Positions 41,448-52,319 of a DNA stretch of 64,000 nt are shown in pieces; position 1 is the stretch's first letter, and each line of letters starts with the position of its first letter. Under the pieces are notes generated by a model, which saw nothing but the letters and a program-made list of their open reading frames with translations, had not been told where the DNA came from and did no database searches. Both the position numbers and the translations under genes were made by a program. The stretch is from Aquabacter sp965279295 (GTDB lineage: Bacteria; Pseudomonadota; Alphaproteobacteria; Rhizobiales; Xanthobacteraceae): NCBI GenBank assembly GCA_965279295.1, contig CBDIHQ010000018.1. One strand, 5' to 3'.

Positions 41448-42245
41448 TCAGACCGCCGCCTCAACGGCGCGCTTGGCCATCACCTTGGCGAGTTGGGCGC
41501 GGTAGACGGCGTTGCCGTGCAGGTCGCTCATGACATTGTCGGGGTCGAGAGTCAGACCGTCGATGGACGAAGGTGAGAAGGATGCGGAGAGCGCCGCTTC
41601 CGCCTCTCTCCAACGGAACACGCCGCTCTGCCCCACGCCCGTCACCGCCACCCGCACGCCATCTCCGGTTTCGGCCACGAACACACCTGCCATGGCATAT
41701 CGCGAGGCCGGGTTGCGGAACTTGCGATAGGCAGCGCGTACGGGCCTGGGAAATTCCAGCGCCACGATTACCTCATCCTCGCCAAGCGCAGTCTCGAACA
41801 GGCCGGTGAAGAAATCCGCCGCAGCGATCCGCCGGCGGTTGGTGACGATGGTCGCGCCGAGGGCGAGGCATGCGGCGGGATAGTCGGCAGTCGGATCATT
41901 ATTGGCGACAGAACCGCCGATGGTGCCGCGATGGCGCACAGCCGGGTCGCCGATCACCGAGGCAAGCTCGGCGAGCGCGGGAATGGCGGATTGCACCACT
42001 TCGGAGGTCGCCACGGCTGCGTGGCGGGCCATGGCGCCGATCCGCACTCCCTCCCCGCTGCGCTCGATGGCGCAGAGGCCGGGAATGCGGGAGAGGTCCA
42101 CCAGGGTGCCCGGCTGTGCCAGCCTCTGCTTCAGGGTCGGCAGCAGGGTCTGCCCGCCGGCCAGCAGTTTCGGCTCGTCCAGGGACTGAAGCAGCGAAAT
42201 GGCTTCATCGACGGCGGAGGGCCGCTGATAATCGAAGGCATACAT
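41448..42245 (-). CDS. Molybdenum hydroxylase FAD-binding medium subunit (CoxM/CutM-like)
   Basis: 265 residues from the ATG at 42245, which has AGGAG upstream. FAD motifs of the xanthine dehydrogenase family are present: LLAGGQTLLP near residue 30 and RHRGTIGGSVANNDPTADYP near residue 110. It carries electrons from the 2Fe-2S subunit to an acceptor. Last gene of a small-large-medium operon on the minus strand, ten bases after the large subunit. Confidence 0.92.
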   Translation of the reverse strand: MYAFDYQRPSAVDEAISLLQSLDEPKLLAGGQTLLPTLKQRLAQPGTLVDLSRIPGLCAIERSGEGVRIGAMARHAAVATSEVVQSAIPALAELASVIGDPAVRHRGTIGGSVANNDPTADYPAACLALGATIVTNRRRIAAADFFTGLFETALGEDEVIVALEFPRPVRAAYRKFRNPASRYAMAGVFVAETGDGVRVAVTGVGQSGVFRWREAEAALSASFSPSSIDGLTLDPDNVMSDLHGNAVYRAQLAKVMAKRAVEAAV

Positions 42246-42255
42246 GGAATGCTCC

Positions 42256-44631
42256 TCACTCTGCGGCGCGGCGCGCGAGACGCGCCTGCGCAATGGCCCA
42301 CACCTTGGCGGGCGTGGCCGGCATGGAAATGTCCTGTGTCCCCAGCGCGTCGGTCAGCGCGTTGATGACCGCTGGCGGTGCGGCGATGGCGCCAGCCTCG
42401 CCGCAACCCTTCATTCCCAGGGGATTTGAAGGACACCGCGTCTCTGTGAGACCGAGGGTGAATGAGGGAAGATCCTCCGCGCGCGGCAGTTGGTAGTCCA
42501 TGTAAGATCCCGTCACCAATTGCCCCTCCTCGTCATAGCTGACGCTCTCCATGAGCGCTTGGCCGATGCCCTGGGCGATGCCGCCATGGACCTGTCCCTC
42601 TACGATCATGGGGTTGATGATGGTGCCGAAATCATCCACGGCGACCCAGTTGACGATCTGCGTGACGCCGGTGTCCGGGTCCACTTCCAACTCGCAGATA
42701 TGGCAGCCTGCGGGGAAGGTGAAGTTGGTGGGGTCGTAGAATGCCCCCTCCTTCAGCCCCGGCTCGATTTCCGAGGTGGGAAATTTGTGCGCGATATAGG
42801 CGTTGAGCGCCACCTCTGCGAAGGCGAGGCCGCGGTCGGTGCCGGCCACCGTGAAGCGACCATCCTTAAACTCGATGTCGCCCTCGCTCGCTTCGAGGAT
42901 ATGGGCGGCGATCTTCTTCGCCTTGGCCTCCACCTTGTCGAGCGCCTTGACGATGGCGGACATGCCCACCGCGCCGGAGCGTGAGCCATAGGTGCCCATG
43001 CCGAACTGCACCTTATCGGTGTCGCCGTGGACGATCGTCACCTGGTCGATGGGAATGCCAAGCCGCGCGGAGACCAGTTGCGCGAAGGTGGTCTCGTGCC
43101 CCTGGCCGTGGCTGTGGGAGCCGGTGAGCACCTCCACGTTGCCGGTGGGATTGACGCGCACCTCGGCGCTTTCCCAGAGGCCGACGCCCGCGCCCAGCGA
43201 GCCCACCGCGGCGGACGGGGCAATCCCGCATGCCTCGATGTAGTTGGACAGGCCGATGCCCCGCAGCTTGCCCCGCCGCTCGGCTTCCGCTTTGCGGGCG
43301 GGGAAGCCGGAATAGTCAGCCATCTTCAGCGCCAGATCGAGCGAGGCGGCATAGTCGCCGCCGTCGTAGCACATGATCACCGGTGTCTGATGCGGGTAGG
43401 CGGTGATGAAATTACGCCGACGCAACTCGGCCGGGTCGATGCCCATCTCCCGCGCCGCTTTATCGACGATGCGTTCCACCAGGAACGTCGCCTCGGGGCG
43501 GCCGGCACCGCGATAGGCGTCCACGGGGGAGGTGTTGGTGTAGACCGCGTCCACCTCGCAATAGATCGCCGGGATGGCGTATTGGCCGGAGAGCAGCGTC
43601 GCGTAGAGATAGGTCGGCACGCACGAGGCGAAGGTGGAGAGATAGGCGCCCATGTTGGCCCTGGTCTTCACCCTGAAGCCGAGGATTTTTCCATCCTTGT
43701 CCAGGGCCATCCGGCCCTTGGTGATGTGATCGCGGCCGTGGGCGTCGCACAGGAAAGCCTCGCCCCGCTCGCAGGTCCATTTCACCGGCCGCCCAACCTT
43801 TTTGGACGCCCAGGCGCAGACCGTCTCCTCGGCATAGATGAAGATCTTAGAGCCGAAGCCGCCGCCGACATCCGGCGCGATCACCCGCAGCTTGTTTTCC
43901 GGCGCGAGGCCGACGAAAGCCGAGAGCACGAGCCGCGCCACATGCGGGTTCTGGCTGGTGGTCCATAAAGTGTAGGCTTCATCGCCCGCATCATATTCAC
44001 CCACCGCCGCGCGCGGCTCCATGGGGTTCGGCGCGAGGCGGTTGTTGACGATATCGATCTCGGTGATATGGGCGGCGCCGGCGAACGCCGCGTCGGTGGC
44101 TGCCTTGTCGCCCAACTCCCACTCGAACACGGTGTTGCGCGGCGCGACCTCGTGGATCTGCGCCGCCGTTGCATCCTGCGCATGGGCAAGGTCGGCGACT
44201 GCCGGCAGCACGTCGTAGTCCACGCGCACCGCAGCGGCGGCGTCCTTCGCCTGGTTGAGGGTCTCGGCGATCACCACAGCGACATGGTCGCCGGCATAGC
44301 GCACGGTATCGAGAGCGAGCGCCGGGTGCGCACCCGCCTTCATGGGCGATCCGTCCTTGGAATTGATCATCCACCCGCAGATGAGGCCGCCCAGCCCGTC
44401 TTCCGCCAATTCCTTGCCGGTGAGAATTCCCACCACGCCGGGCATGCCCTCGGCAGCGGAGATATCAACGCTGCGTATCCGGGCGTGGGCATAGGGGGAG
44501 CGCAAAAAGTAGGCATGCGCCTGACCGGGACGGGAGAGGTCGTCGGTATAGCGGCCCTTGCCGGTGATGAAGCGGTGGTCTTCCTTGCGCCGAACGGCGG
44601 CGCCAATGGGGGTGACGTTGCTGGCGTTCAT
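42256..44631 (-). CDS. Molybdenum hydroxylase large subunit, form II CoxL-like
   Basis: 791 residues. Molybdopterin-cytosine-dinucleotide subunit of the xanthine oxidase family, with VRRKEDHRFITGKGRYTDD at the start and VGGGFGSKIFIYAEE in the cofactor domain. The active-site loop reads AYRGAGR (residues 372-378), the form II pattern, not AYxCSFR of true aerobic CO dehydrogenase. The Glu needed for hydroxylation is in the C-terminal GMKGCGEAGAIAAPPAVINA. The substrate is therefore probably a purine, aldehyde or aromatic compound rather than CO. Annotation as carbon monoxide dehydrogenase would be misleading. Confidence 0.93.
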   Translation of the reverse strand: MNASNVTPIGAAVRRKEDHRFITGKGRYTDDLSRPGQAHAYFLRSPYAHARIRSVDISAAEGMPGVVGILTGKELAEDGLGGLICGWMINSKDGSPMKAGAHPALALDTVRYAGDHVAVVIAETLNQAKDAAAAVRVDYDVLPAVADLAHAQDATAAQIHEVAPRNTVFEWELGDKAATDAAFAGAAHITEIDIVNNRLAPNPMEPRAAVGEYDAGDEAYTLWTTSQNPHVARLVLSAFVGLAPENKLRVIAPDVGGGFGSKIFIYAEETVCAWASKKVGRPVKWTCERGEAFLCDAHGRDHITKGRMALDKDGKILGFRVKTRANMGAYLSTFASCVPTYLYATLLSGQYAIPAIYCEVDAVYTNTSPVDAYRGAGRPEATFLVERIVDKAAREMGIDPAELRRRNFITAYPHQTPVIMCYDGGDYAASLDLALKMADYSGFPARKAEAERRGKLRGIGLSNYIEACGIAPSAAVGSLGAGVGLWESAEVRVNPTGNVEVLTGSHSHGQGHETTFAQLVSARLGIPIDQVTIVHGDTDKVQFGMGTYGSRSGAVGMSAIVKALDKVEAKAKKIAAHILEASEGDIEFKDGRFTVAGTDRGLAFAEVALNAYIAHKFPTSEIEPGLKEGAFYDPTNFTFPAGCHICELEVDPDTGVTQIVNWVAVDDFGTIINPMIVEGQVHGGIAQGIGQALMESVSYDEEGQLVTGSYMDYQLPRAEDLPSFTLGLTETRCPSNPLGMKGCGEAGAIAAPPAVINALTDALGTQDISMPATPAKVWAIAQARLARRAAE

Positions 44632-44684
44632 CGTGTCCTCCCTGAAGGACGATCTGTCTTTTTCTATCGGGAGATGCGGCGGAT

Positions 44685-45179
<495 letters not shown>

Positions 45180-45582
45180 GCGCGACCTCCCTTCGGGTGG
45201 CGAGAGACGCGAACCACCGACATGGCGTCGTGAGTTATCGGGTCTCTCGGGCAAACTCCCCGATCTTCATTTTATCATTTCCAGTCTGACGCCGCGCATA
45301 AGCCGTGGTCAAGGCACAGAGGCGTGCGTTTTTCGATCGGCAGGTCGTGCGCCGGGCGATGGAAGCGTCCGCTCAAGGCGACGCTGAGCCCGCGCCGATC
45401 TGCGCCCCATCCTCCTCCCGTATCGCCAACTGGCAAGAGAGCCCGTCAAGCGCGAACGCTGCAATGCACAAAACGGCGCAAATTCAACAAATTGCAGTCG
45501 AATTTTTCCGTTAGGTCACCATCAACCCAAAAATATCGTCCGAATTTTCCAAGCTGGTCTTCGCGACCCGGGGGAGCAAGTC
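45180..45582. other. Divergent intergenic region without a confident gene
   Basis: About 400 bases lie between the molybdenum hydroxylase operon (minus) and the membrane protein gene (plus), so both promoters should be here. A 69-codon plus-strand frame from a GTG at 45305 has no ribosome-binding site and I do not call it. The last 130 bases before the plus-strand gene are A/T-richer than the surroundings, as expected for a promoter. Confidence 0.4.
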
Positions 45583-46860
45583 ATGGCTACCGCTTTGCGC
45601 GACGGCGTGCGTCATCTCGAGACCACCGCCCGCGTTTCGTTGCTCGTGCTCGCCCTCGCGAGCGGCGTCTACACCTATCTTGGCGTGCGCGACCTGCTAG
45701 ACGGCAGCCCGGCGGCGACCTTTTTCGCCGCGATCATCTATTCCACCGCCGTGTCGGTGGCGATCTACGCATTCTGGGCGTTCCTGATGCGGTTCATGCC
45801 GCATATGACGGATGCCACCAGCAGGCTCATGATGTTTGGCGCGATGGCGCTCGGCAGCCTGATGATCGTGGCCATGTCGTCCTGGCTCAATGCCAGCGCC
45901 CTGGCCGGATCGGCCGCGCTGGAGCAGCATCTCGGCGTCACCCTCACCCAATACGAACGCGACCTTGAGCGCGCGCACAGCAATGCCCTTGCTGCACAGG
46001 GGCTCGCCCCGGATATCCAACTTGCGGCCGGGAGGTTCGCGGAACTGGCGCAGGCCGAGCGCACTGGGTCGCTGACTGGAACCACAGGTTCGGGCACCGT
46101 GGTGCAATTGCTGGGGCAGATGTCGAGCCAGTTGACTGGGCTTTCAAAGGAGATCGCGGCTTCGGGTGAGAAGCTCTCGGACTTGCAAGAAAAAGGCGCC
46201 AAACATCTCGCCGCGATGCGCGAACTGGTTGCCGCCGGCGGGTCCATCGCGCCCCGTACGGAGGATTTCGGCAATGAGGCGGCGGAGCTTTCCACGCTCA
46301 TCACTGCCATGCAGCAGTCCTCCATCGCTCCATCGGTGAAGCGCATCGCCTCCGATCTCGGCAGCAGCTTCATCGCTCCCGCCGCGGATGGGCGCACGCC
46401 CGACGTCATCAGCCGGCAGAACGAGGTGGTCGGCCGGGTTCAGACGGCGGTCGCGGCCCAGTCCAAGGCGCTGGCCAAGGCAGCGGACGCCGTGGTCGCC
46501 CTCCCCCATGTCACCGCGCCGCGTTATCAGCAGATATCCCCGGCCGAGGCTGTGCTGCGCTATGCTGGCGACTTCATTCCGAGCTGGGCGGGTGCGGTCT
46601 CCATCGATCTTTTGCCGGGCGTTCTCGTGCTGATCTTGTGCATCGTCCACGCCGCCATTCGTCGCGAGGGCGCGCCGCAGGCCAGCGCCGAGGGTATGAC
46701 GAGCGGAGAACTCCTCGCCGCGCTGCGCATGGCGCGCGAGATCGAGACCGCGAATGCGGCTCTGCGCGCTCCTCTCGCTCCTGAACTTGAACCGGACGCC
46801 ACGCTATCGAGCGAGGATGCGAACGTAACCGCCTTGCGCCCGCTGGCCCTGCGCGACTGA
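45583..46860 (+). CDS. Multi-pass membrane protein of unknown function
   Basis: 425 residues. Three membrane helices at the N-terminus (about 18-38, 45-70, 82-105), a long helical soluble part of about 220 residues with Leu/Ala-rich, possibly coiled-coil stretches (LGQMSSQLTGLSKEIAASGE), and one more helix near 340-362 (SIDLLPGVLVLILCIVHAAI). The C-terminal tail is acidic. It is followed after six bases by a periplasmic ClpP-fold protein, so the two probably work together. The architecture suggests a membrane scaffold or sensor, but no family is recognised. Confidence 0.7.
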   Translation: MATALRDGVRHLETTARVSLLVLALASGVYTYLGVRDLLDGSPAATFFAAIIYSTAVSVAIYAFWAFLMRFMPHMTDATSRLMMFGAMALGSLMIVAMSSWLNASALAGSAALEQHLGVTLTQYERDLERAHSNALAAQGLAPDIQLAAGRFAELAQAERTGSLTGTTGSGTVVQLLGQMSSQLTGLSKEIAASGEKLSDLQEKGAKHLAAMRELVAAGGSIAPRTEDFGNEAAELSTLITAMQQSSIAPSVKRIASDLGSSFIAPAADGRTPDVISRQNEVVGRVQTAVAAQSKALAKAADAVVALPHVTAPRYQQISPAEAVLRYAGDFIPSWAGAVSIDLLPGVLVLILCIVHAAIRREGAPQASAEGMTSGELLAALRMAREIETANAALRAPLAPELEPDATLSSEDANVTALRPLALRD

Positions 46861-46866
46861 GGCCCC

Positions 46867-47634
46867 ATGCCATCGCTCTTCATCTCCGCTCTACGGAATT
46901 GGCGCGAGCGGCCCGACGAGGCGCTGCTGCACCTCGTCTTCGCCGGCCTGCTGTGCCTCACCGCCGCCATGCTGGCCCAGGATGCGCAGCGTTTCGCAGC
47001 CGAGCTGGATGGGGGGACACGTCCCGCCGTCCGCAGGAACGTGCCGGACGATGTGCCCGCAACGCCGCTGTCTCCGGCGCGACCGGGCACCGAGCACGAC
47101 GTGCCCGCGTCCGACACCGCGCTGAGGGAACCCATGTCGTTCGAGTTGCGTGCTGACGGACGGCTATATGCGACCGGCAGCATCGTTTCGGGAACAGCCG
47201 CCGCCTTCGCCGCTGAAGTCGAGAAGCGCGGCTCCTACGTGCGCACCGTGGTGCTGCATTCGCCCGGCGGATCGGTGCAGGACGCACTCGCCATGGGGCG
47301 GCTGATTCGCGCTAAGGGCTTCGGCACGGAAGTCGCAGCGGGCGCTTATTGCGCCTCCTCCTGTCCGCTCACCTTCTCAGGTGGTGCCGAACGGCGGGTG
47401 GGTGCCAAGGGCGCTTTAGGCGTGCATCAAGTCTATTCCGCCGATCGCCCCGCGGGTCGCACCCGGCCAGACGGTATGGACAGCGCCCAGCGAATTTCCG
47501 CGGAATGCCAGCGTTATCTCAGGGATATGGGGGTAGACCAGGAGGTCTGGCTGCATGCCATGGAGACCCCGAAGGAAAAGCTGTTCTATTTCACCCCCGA
47601 AGAGATGCGGCGGCTGAAACTGACGACGGCCTGA
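46867..47634 (+). CDS. Membrane-anchored periplasmic protein with ClpP/crotonase-like fold
   Basis: 255 residues. One N-terminal helix (LLHLVFAGLLCLTAAMLA) anchors it; the rest is periplasmic. The core has the ClpP-like pattern of the COG3904-type family: LHSPGGSVQDALAMGRLIRA, then AGAYCASSCPLTFSGG with a candidate nucleophile Ser, then GALGVHQVYS with a candidate His. This order (glycine-rich loop, Ser, His) matches serine peptidases of the ClpP fold. Substrate unknown. Forms a two-gene unit with the preceding membrane protein. Confidence 0.75.
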   Translation: MPSLFISALRNWRERPDEALLHLVFAGLLCLTAAMLAQDAQRFAAELDGGTRPAVRRNVPDDVPATPLSPARPGTEHDVPASDTALREPMSFELRADGRLYATGSIVSGTAAAFAAEVEKRGSYVRTVVLHSPGGSVQDALAMGRLIRAKGFGTEVAAGAYCASSCPLTFSGGAERRVGAKGALGVHQVYSADRPAGRTRPDGMDSAQRISAECQRYLRDMGVDQEVWLHAMETPKEKLFYFTPEEMRRLKLTTA

Positions 47635-47661
47635 AGGCGCCCTCCCCCATCGAAAGCATGA

Positions 47662-47681
47662 GGTGACATCTATTTGTCACC
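47662..47681. promoter_or_regulatory. Perfect 20-bp dyad upstream of the liv operon
   Basis: GGTGACA (47662-47668) and TGTCACC (47675-47681) are exact complements around six bases. The element lies 28 bases after the ClpP-fold gene and 97 bases before livH. It may be an operator for the transporter operon or a weak hairpin ending the preceding transcript; no T-tract follows. Confidence 0.5.
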
Positions 47682-47778
47682 CGTCCCCGGCCGCGCTATG
47701 ACTCGATTATAAGGCGCCGCCCATTCATGAGGCAAGTTCAAGCAATAGGCGCTTCCAGATTGAGGGGTTTGAAGCCGC

Positions 47779-48695
47779 ATGGATATTTTTCTCCAGCAGC
47801 TTATTAACGGCCTGACTCTTGGCTCCATCTACGGCCTCATCGCCATCGGCTACACGATGGTGTTTGGCATCATAGGCATGGTGAACTTCGCCCACGGCGA
47901 CGTGTTCATGGTGGGCACCTTCACAGCGCTCATCGCTTTCCTCTTCATCACCACCGTCCTTGGCATCACCTCAATCTTCCTCGTGCTGGCGATCGTGCTG
48001 GTCATCGCCATGGCCTTTACCGGACTGGTGAACTGGAGCATCGAGCGCGTGGCCTATCGGCCCCTGCGCGGATCATTCCGCCTCGCCCCGATGATCTCGG
48101 CCATCGGCATGTCGATCCTGCTCTCGAATTTCGTGCAGGTTGCCCAGGGTCCGCGCAACAAGGCGCTGCCTCCCATGGTGACGGATGTCATCGTGGTGAT
48201 GGACAATGGCAGCTATCAGGTGACGCTGGCCTATAAGCAATTGCTCATCATGGTGGTCACGGCGGTGCTGCTCACCGCGTTCTGGTGGCTGGTTCAGAAG
48301 ACCCCGCTCGGCCGCGCCCAGCGCGCCTGCGAGCAGGACCGCAAGATGGCCGCGCTGCTCGGCATCGACGTGGACCGCACCATCTCGCTCACCTTCGTCA
48401 TCGGCGCCGCGCTCGCCGCCGTCGCGGGCGTCATGTACCTGACCTATTACGGCGTCGTAAACTTCGCCGACGGCTTCGTGCCGGGCGTGAAGGCGTTCAC
48501 CGCAGCGGTGCTCGGCGGCATCGGCTCCTTGCCCGGCGCGGTGCTCGGCGGGTTGCTGATCGGCCTCATCGAGACCTTCTGGTCCGCTTATTTCTCCATT
48601 GAATACAAGGATGTGGCCGCCTTCTCCATCCTTGCCATCACCCTTGTGTTCATGCCTCAAGGCCTGCTCGGCCGTCCGGAAGTGGAGAAGGTGTG

Positions 48696-48696
<1 letters not shown>
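47779..48696 (+). CDS. livH: Branched-chain amino acid ABC transporter permease LivH
   Basis: 305 residues with about eight membrane helices. The opening LQQLINGLTLGSIYGLIAIG and YTMVFGIIGMVNFAHGDVFM are LivH signatures, as is GRAQRACEQDRKMAALLGID in the cytoplasmic loop that contacts the ATPases. It forms the transmembrane channel with LivM. The stop shares bases with the livM start. Confidence 0.96.
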
Positions 48697-50116
<1,420 letters not shown>

Positions 50117-50120
<4 letters not shown>

Positions 50121-51028
50121 AGTCCTGGGAACGCGATCCCATTCTCACCGTCGACCGGCTCAGCATGCGCTTCGGCGGCCTGATCGCCGTGGGCGATGTC
50201 TCCTTCGACGCCGGGCGCGGCGAGGTGACAGCCGTAATCGGCCCGAACGGTGCCGGAAAGACCACGGTCTTCAACTGTATCACCGGCTTCTACAAGCCGA
50301 GCGCAGGTCGCATTGCGCTGTCTCAAGGCAGCGCCGCCACACCCGGTGAACTGGACGCCCTCACCCGCGCAGGTCGCCCTTCCGCCCGCACATCCACCGG
50401 CGCGCTTTACCTGCTGGAGCGCCTGCCGGATCACAAGGTGGCCTCCGCCGCCAAGGTGGCCCGCACGTTCCAGAACATTCGCCTGTTCTCGGGCATGACG
50501 GTTCTGGAAAACCTGCTGGTGGCCCAGCATATGGGTCTCACTGAGACCGGCCTGCTCTCGCCCGCTGCTCTGCTCAACCTGCCCTCCTGGCGCCGGCGCG
50601 AAGCCCAGGCCGTCACCCGCGCCGTAGAATGGCTGGAGCGCATCAACCTGATCGACCGCGCCGACGACCCGGCCGGCGATCTGCCTTATGGCGACCAGCG
50701 GCGCCTGGAGATTGCCCGCGCCATGTGCTCGCAGCCGGTGCTGCTCTGCCTTGATGAACCGGCTGCCGGCCTTAACCCCCGCGAATCCCACGCGCTCAAC
50801 GAACTGCTGCTGTCGATCCGCAACGAATTCGGCACATCGGTCCTGCTGATCGAGCACGACATGTCGGTGGTGATGGGCATTTCCGACCATGTCATCGTGC
50901 TGGAATACGGGCGCAAGATTGCCGACGGCACGCCGATGGAAGTTCGCACCGACCCGCGCGTCATCGCCGCCTATCTTGGCGTGGACGAGGAGGCGGTCGA
51001 GGCCGTCGAGGCGGAGGTCGGCGTATGA
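50117..51028 (+). CDS. livG: Branched-chain amino acid ABC transporter ATPase LivG
   Basis: 303 residues from the ATG at 50117 at the end of livM. Walker A GPNGAGKTT, Q-loop VARTFQNIRLF, a degenerate signature motif (LPYGDQRRLEIARAM), Walker B LLCLDEPAAGLNP and the switch His in LIEHDMSVVM are present. Between the Walker A region and the Q-loop is an insertion of about 30 residues (ELDALTRAGRPSARTSTGAL) that E. coli LivG lacks. The frame is open upstream through livM, but the ATG at 50117 gives the normal start. Confidence 0.95.
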
Positions 51029-51747
51029 GCCAGCCCATGCTTCATATCGAGGGTGTGAAGACCCAATACGGCAAGATCATCGCCCTTCATGGGGTCGATC
51101 TGGACGTCAACGAGGGCGAGATTGTCACCCTCATCGGCGCCAACGGTGCCGGCAAGTCGACCCTCATGATGACCATCTGCGGCGCCCCCCGCGCCAGCGC
51201 AGGACGCATCCTGTTCGAGGGTCAGGATATCACCCATCTGCCGACCCACGATATCATGCGTCTCAAGATCGCCCAGTCCCCCGAGGGGCGGCGGATCTTT
51301 CCGCGAATGAGCGTGTACGAGAACCTGCAGATGGGCGCGGCCATGGACGGCTATGCGCATTTTGCCGACGACCTCGAACGCATGTTCGAGATGTTTCCCC
51401 GCCTGAAGGAACGTCTGCACCAGCGCGGCGGCACCCTTTCCGGCGGCGAGCAGCAGATGCTCGCCATCGCCCGCGCCCTGATGAGCCGGCCGCGCTTGCT
51501 GTTGCTGGACGAACCCTCGCTCGGCCTTGCCCCACTGGTGGTCCGGCAGATCTTCGATGTGATCCGCGATCTCAATGCCACCGAGGGTCTCACCGTGTTC
51601 CTGGTGGAGCAGAACGCCTATCATGCGCTGAAGCTGGCGCATCGCGGCTATGTGCTGGTCAACGGCAACATCACCATGGCCGGCAGCGGCCGTTCGCTTC
51701 TGGAGAATCCGGAAGTGAAAGCCGCATACCTGGAAGGGGGCGCATGA
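51025..51747 (+). CDS. livF: Branched-chain amino acid ABC transporter ATPase LivF
   Basis: 240 residues, normal for LivF. Walker A GANGAGKST, the motif SPEGRRIFPRMSVYENLQMG, signature LSGGEQQMLAIARALMSRP, Walker B LLLLDEPSLGLAP and the switch His replaced by the family's usual VEQNA stretch. Overlaps livG and the next gene by four bases each, so the whole operon is tightly coupled. Confidence 0.96.
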   Translation: MSQPMLHIEGVKTQYGKIIALHGVDLDVNEGEIVTLIGANGAGKSTLMMTICGAPRASAGRILFEGQDITHLPTHDIMRLKIAQSPEGRRIFPRMSVYENLQMGAAMDGYAHFADDLERMFEMFPRLKERLHQRGGTLSGGEQQMLAIARALMSRPRLLLLDEPSLGLAPLVVRQIFDVIRDLNATEGLTVFLVEQNAYHALKLAHRGYVLVNGNITMAGSGRSLLENPEVKAAYLEGGA

Positions 51748-52211
51748 TGGCCACGACGCCCGCCGAACCCGGCCGGTCCACGGCGCCCATGGTGGTGCTG
51801 CCAGCCCTGACACTGCTCGCGATCTTGGTGCTGTTCATCATCCGGCCGCGCGCGGTGGTTGAGGTCTCCACCGGAGATTTCATGCTGGTAACGCTGTTTC
51901 TCGGCGGCGGCACGGCCTGGCTCACCGGGCGGTCGGTGGCGAAAAGCTGGAGCCCGTTCTGGCAGGTGCTGGTCTACTCCGCCCTGCTGACGGCGGTGGT
52001 CCGCTTCTGCCACTTCGCCCTCTTCCAGGGGACGCTGCGCGCGCTGGACTATTATCTGCTTGAGTTGGTTCTGCTTTTCGCCATCGCCACGCTGGGTTTT
52101 CGCTCGGTGCGCAAGCAGCAGATGACCCAACGCTACGCCTGGCTCTACGAGGCCGCCGGCCCGCTCTCCTGGCGCAGCCGCAGCGATGCAGGGGAGAGCG
52201 CGCCGCGCTGA
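51744..52211 (+). CDS. Small membrane protein of the liv operon (DUF6867-like)
   Basis: 155 residues with three to four membrane helices (PALTLLAILVLFIIRP, FMLVTLFLGGGTAWLTG, FWQVLVYSALLTAVVRF, YLLELVLLFAIATLGF) and a polar C-terminus with YAWLYEAAG. It lies between livF and livK; a small membrane protein at this position is common in Hyphomicrobiales liv operons. Role in transport unknown. The start at 51744 overlaps livF; a second ATG follows at 51747. Confidence 0.8.
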   Translation: MMATTPAEPGRSTAPMVVLPALTLLAILVLFIIRPRAVVEVSTGDFMLVTLFLGGGTAWLTGRSVAKSWSPFWQVLVYSALLTAVVRFCHFALFQGTLRALDYYLLELVLLFAIATLGFRSVRKQQMTQRYAWLYEAAGPLSWRSRSDAGESAPR

Positions 52212-52319
52212 TCCGGCAACCATCGACAGTCTGCGGAAAACAGGCAGAATATCCCGGGGAACCATCTTCACCGGCGGAACAAGCAAACACGCCCCCTAGG
52301 GCAGACAGAGGAGAACTCG

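Noticed and set aside
42870..43968. Long plus-strand frames antisense to the molybdenum hydroxylase large subunit
   Set aside because: They are shadows: the minus-strand frame encodes a complete, motif-perfect protein and the opposite frames have none.
45305..45514. 69-codon plus-strand frame upstream of the membrane protein gene
   Set aside because: GTG start without a ribosome-binding site, composition unlike a folded protein, and it covers the region expected to hold two divergent promoters.
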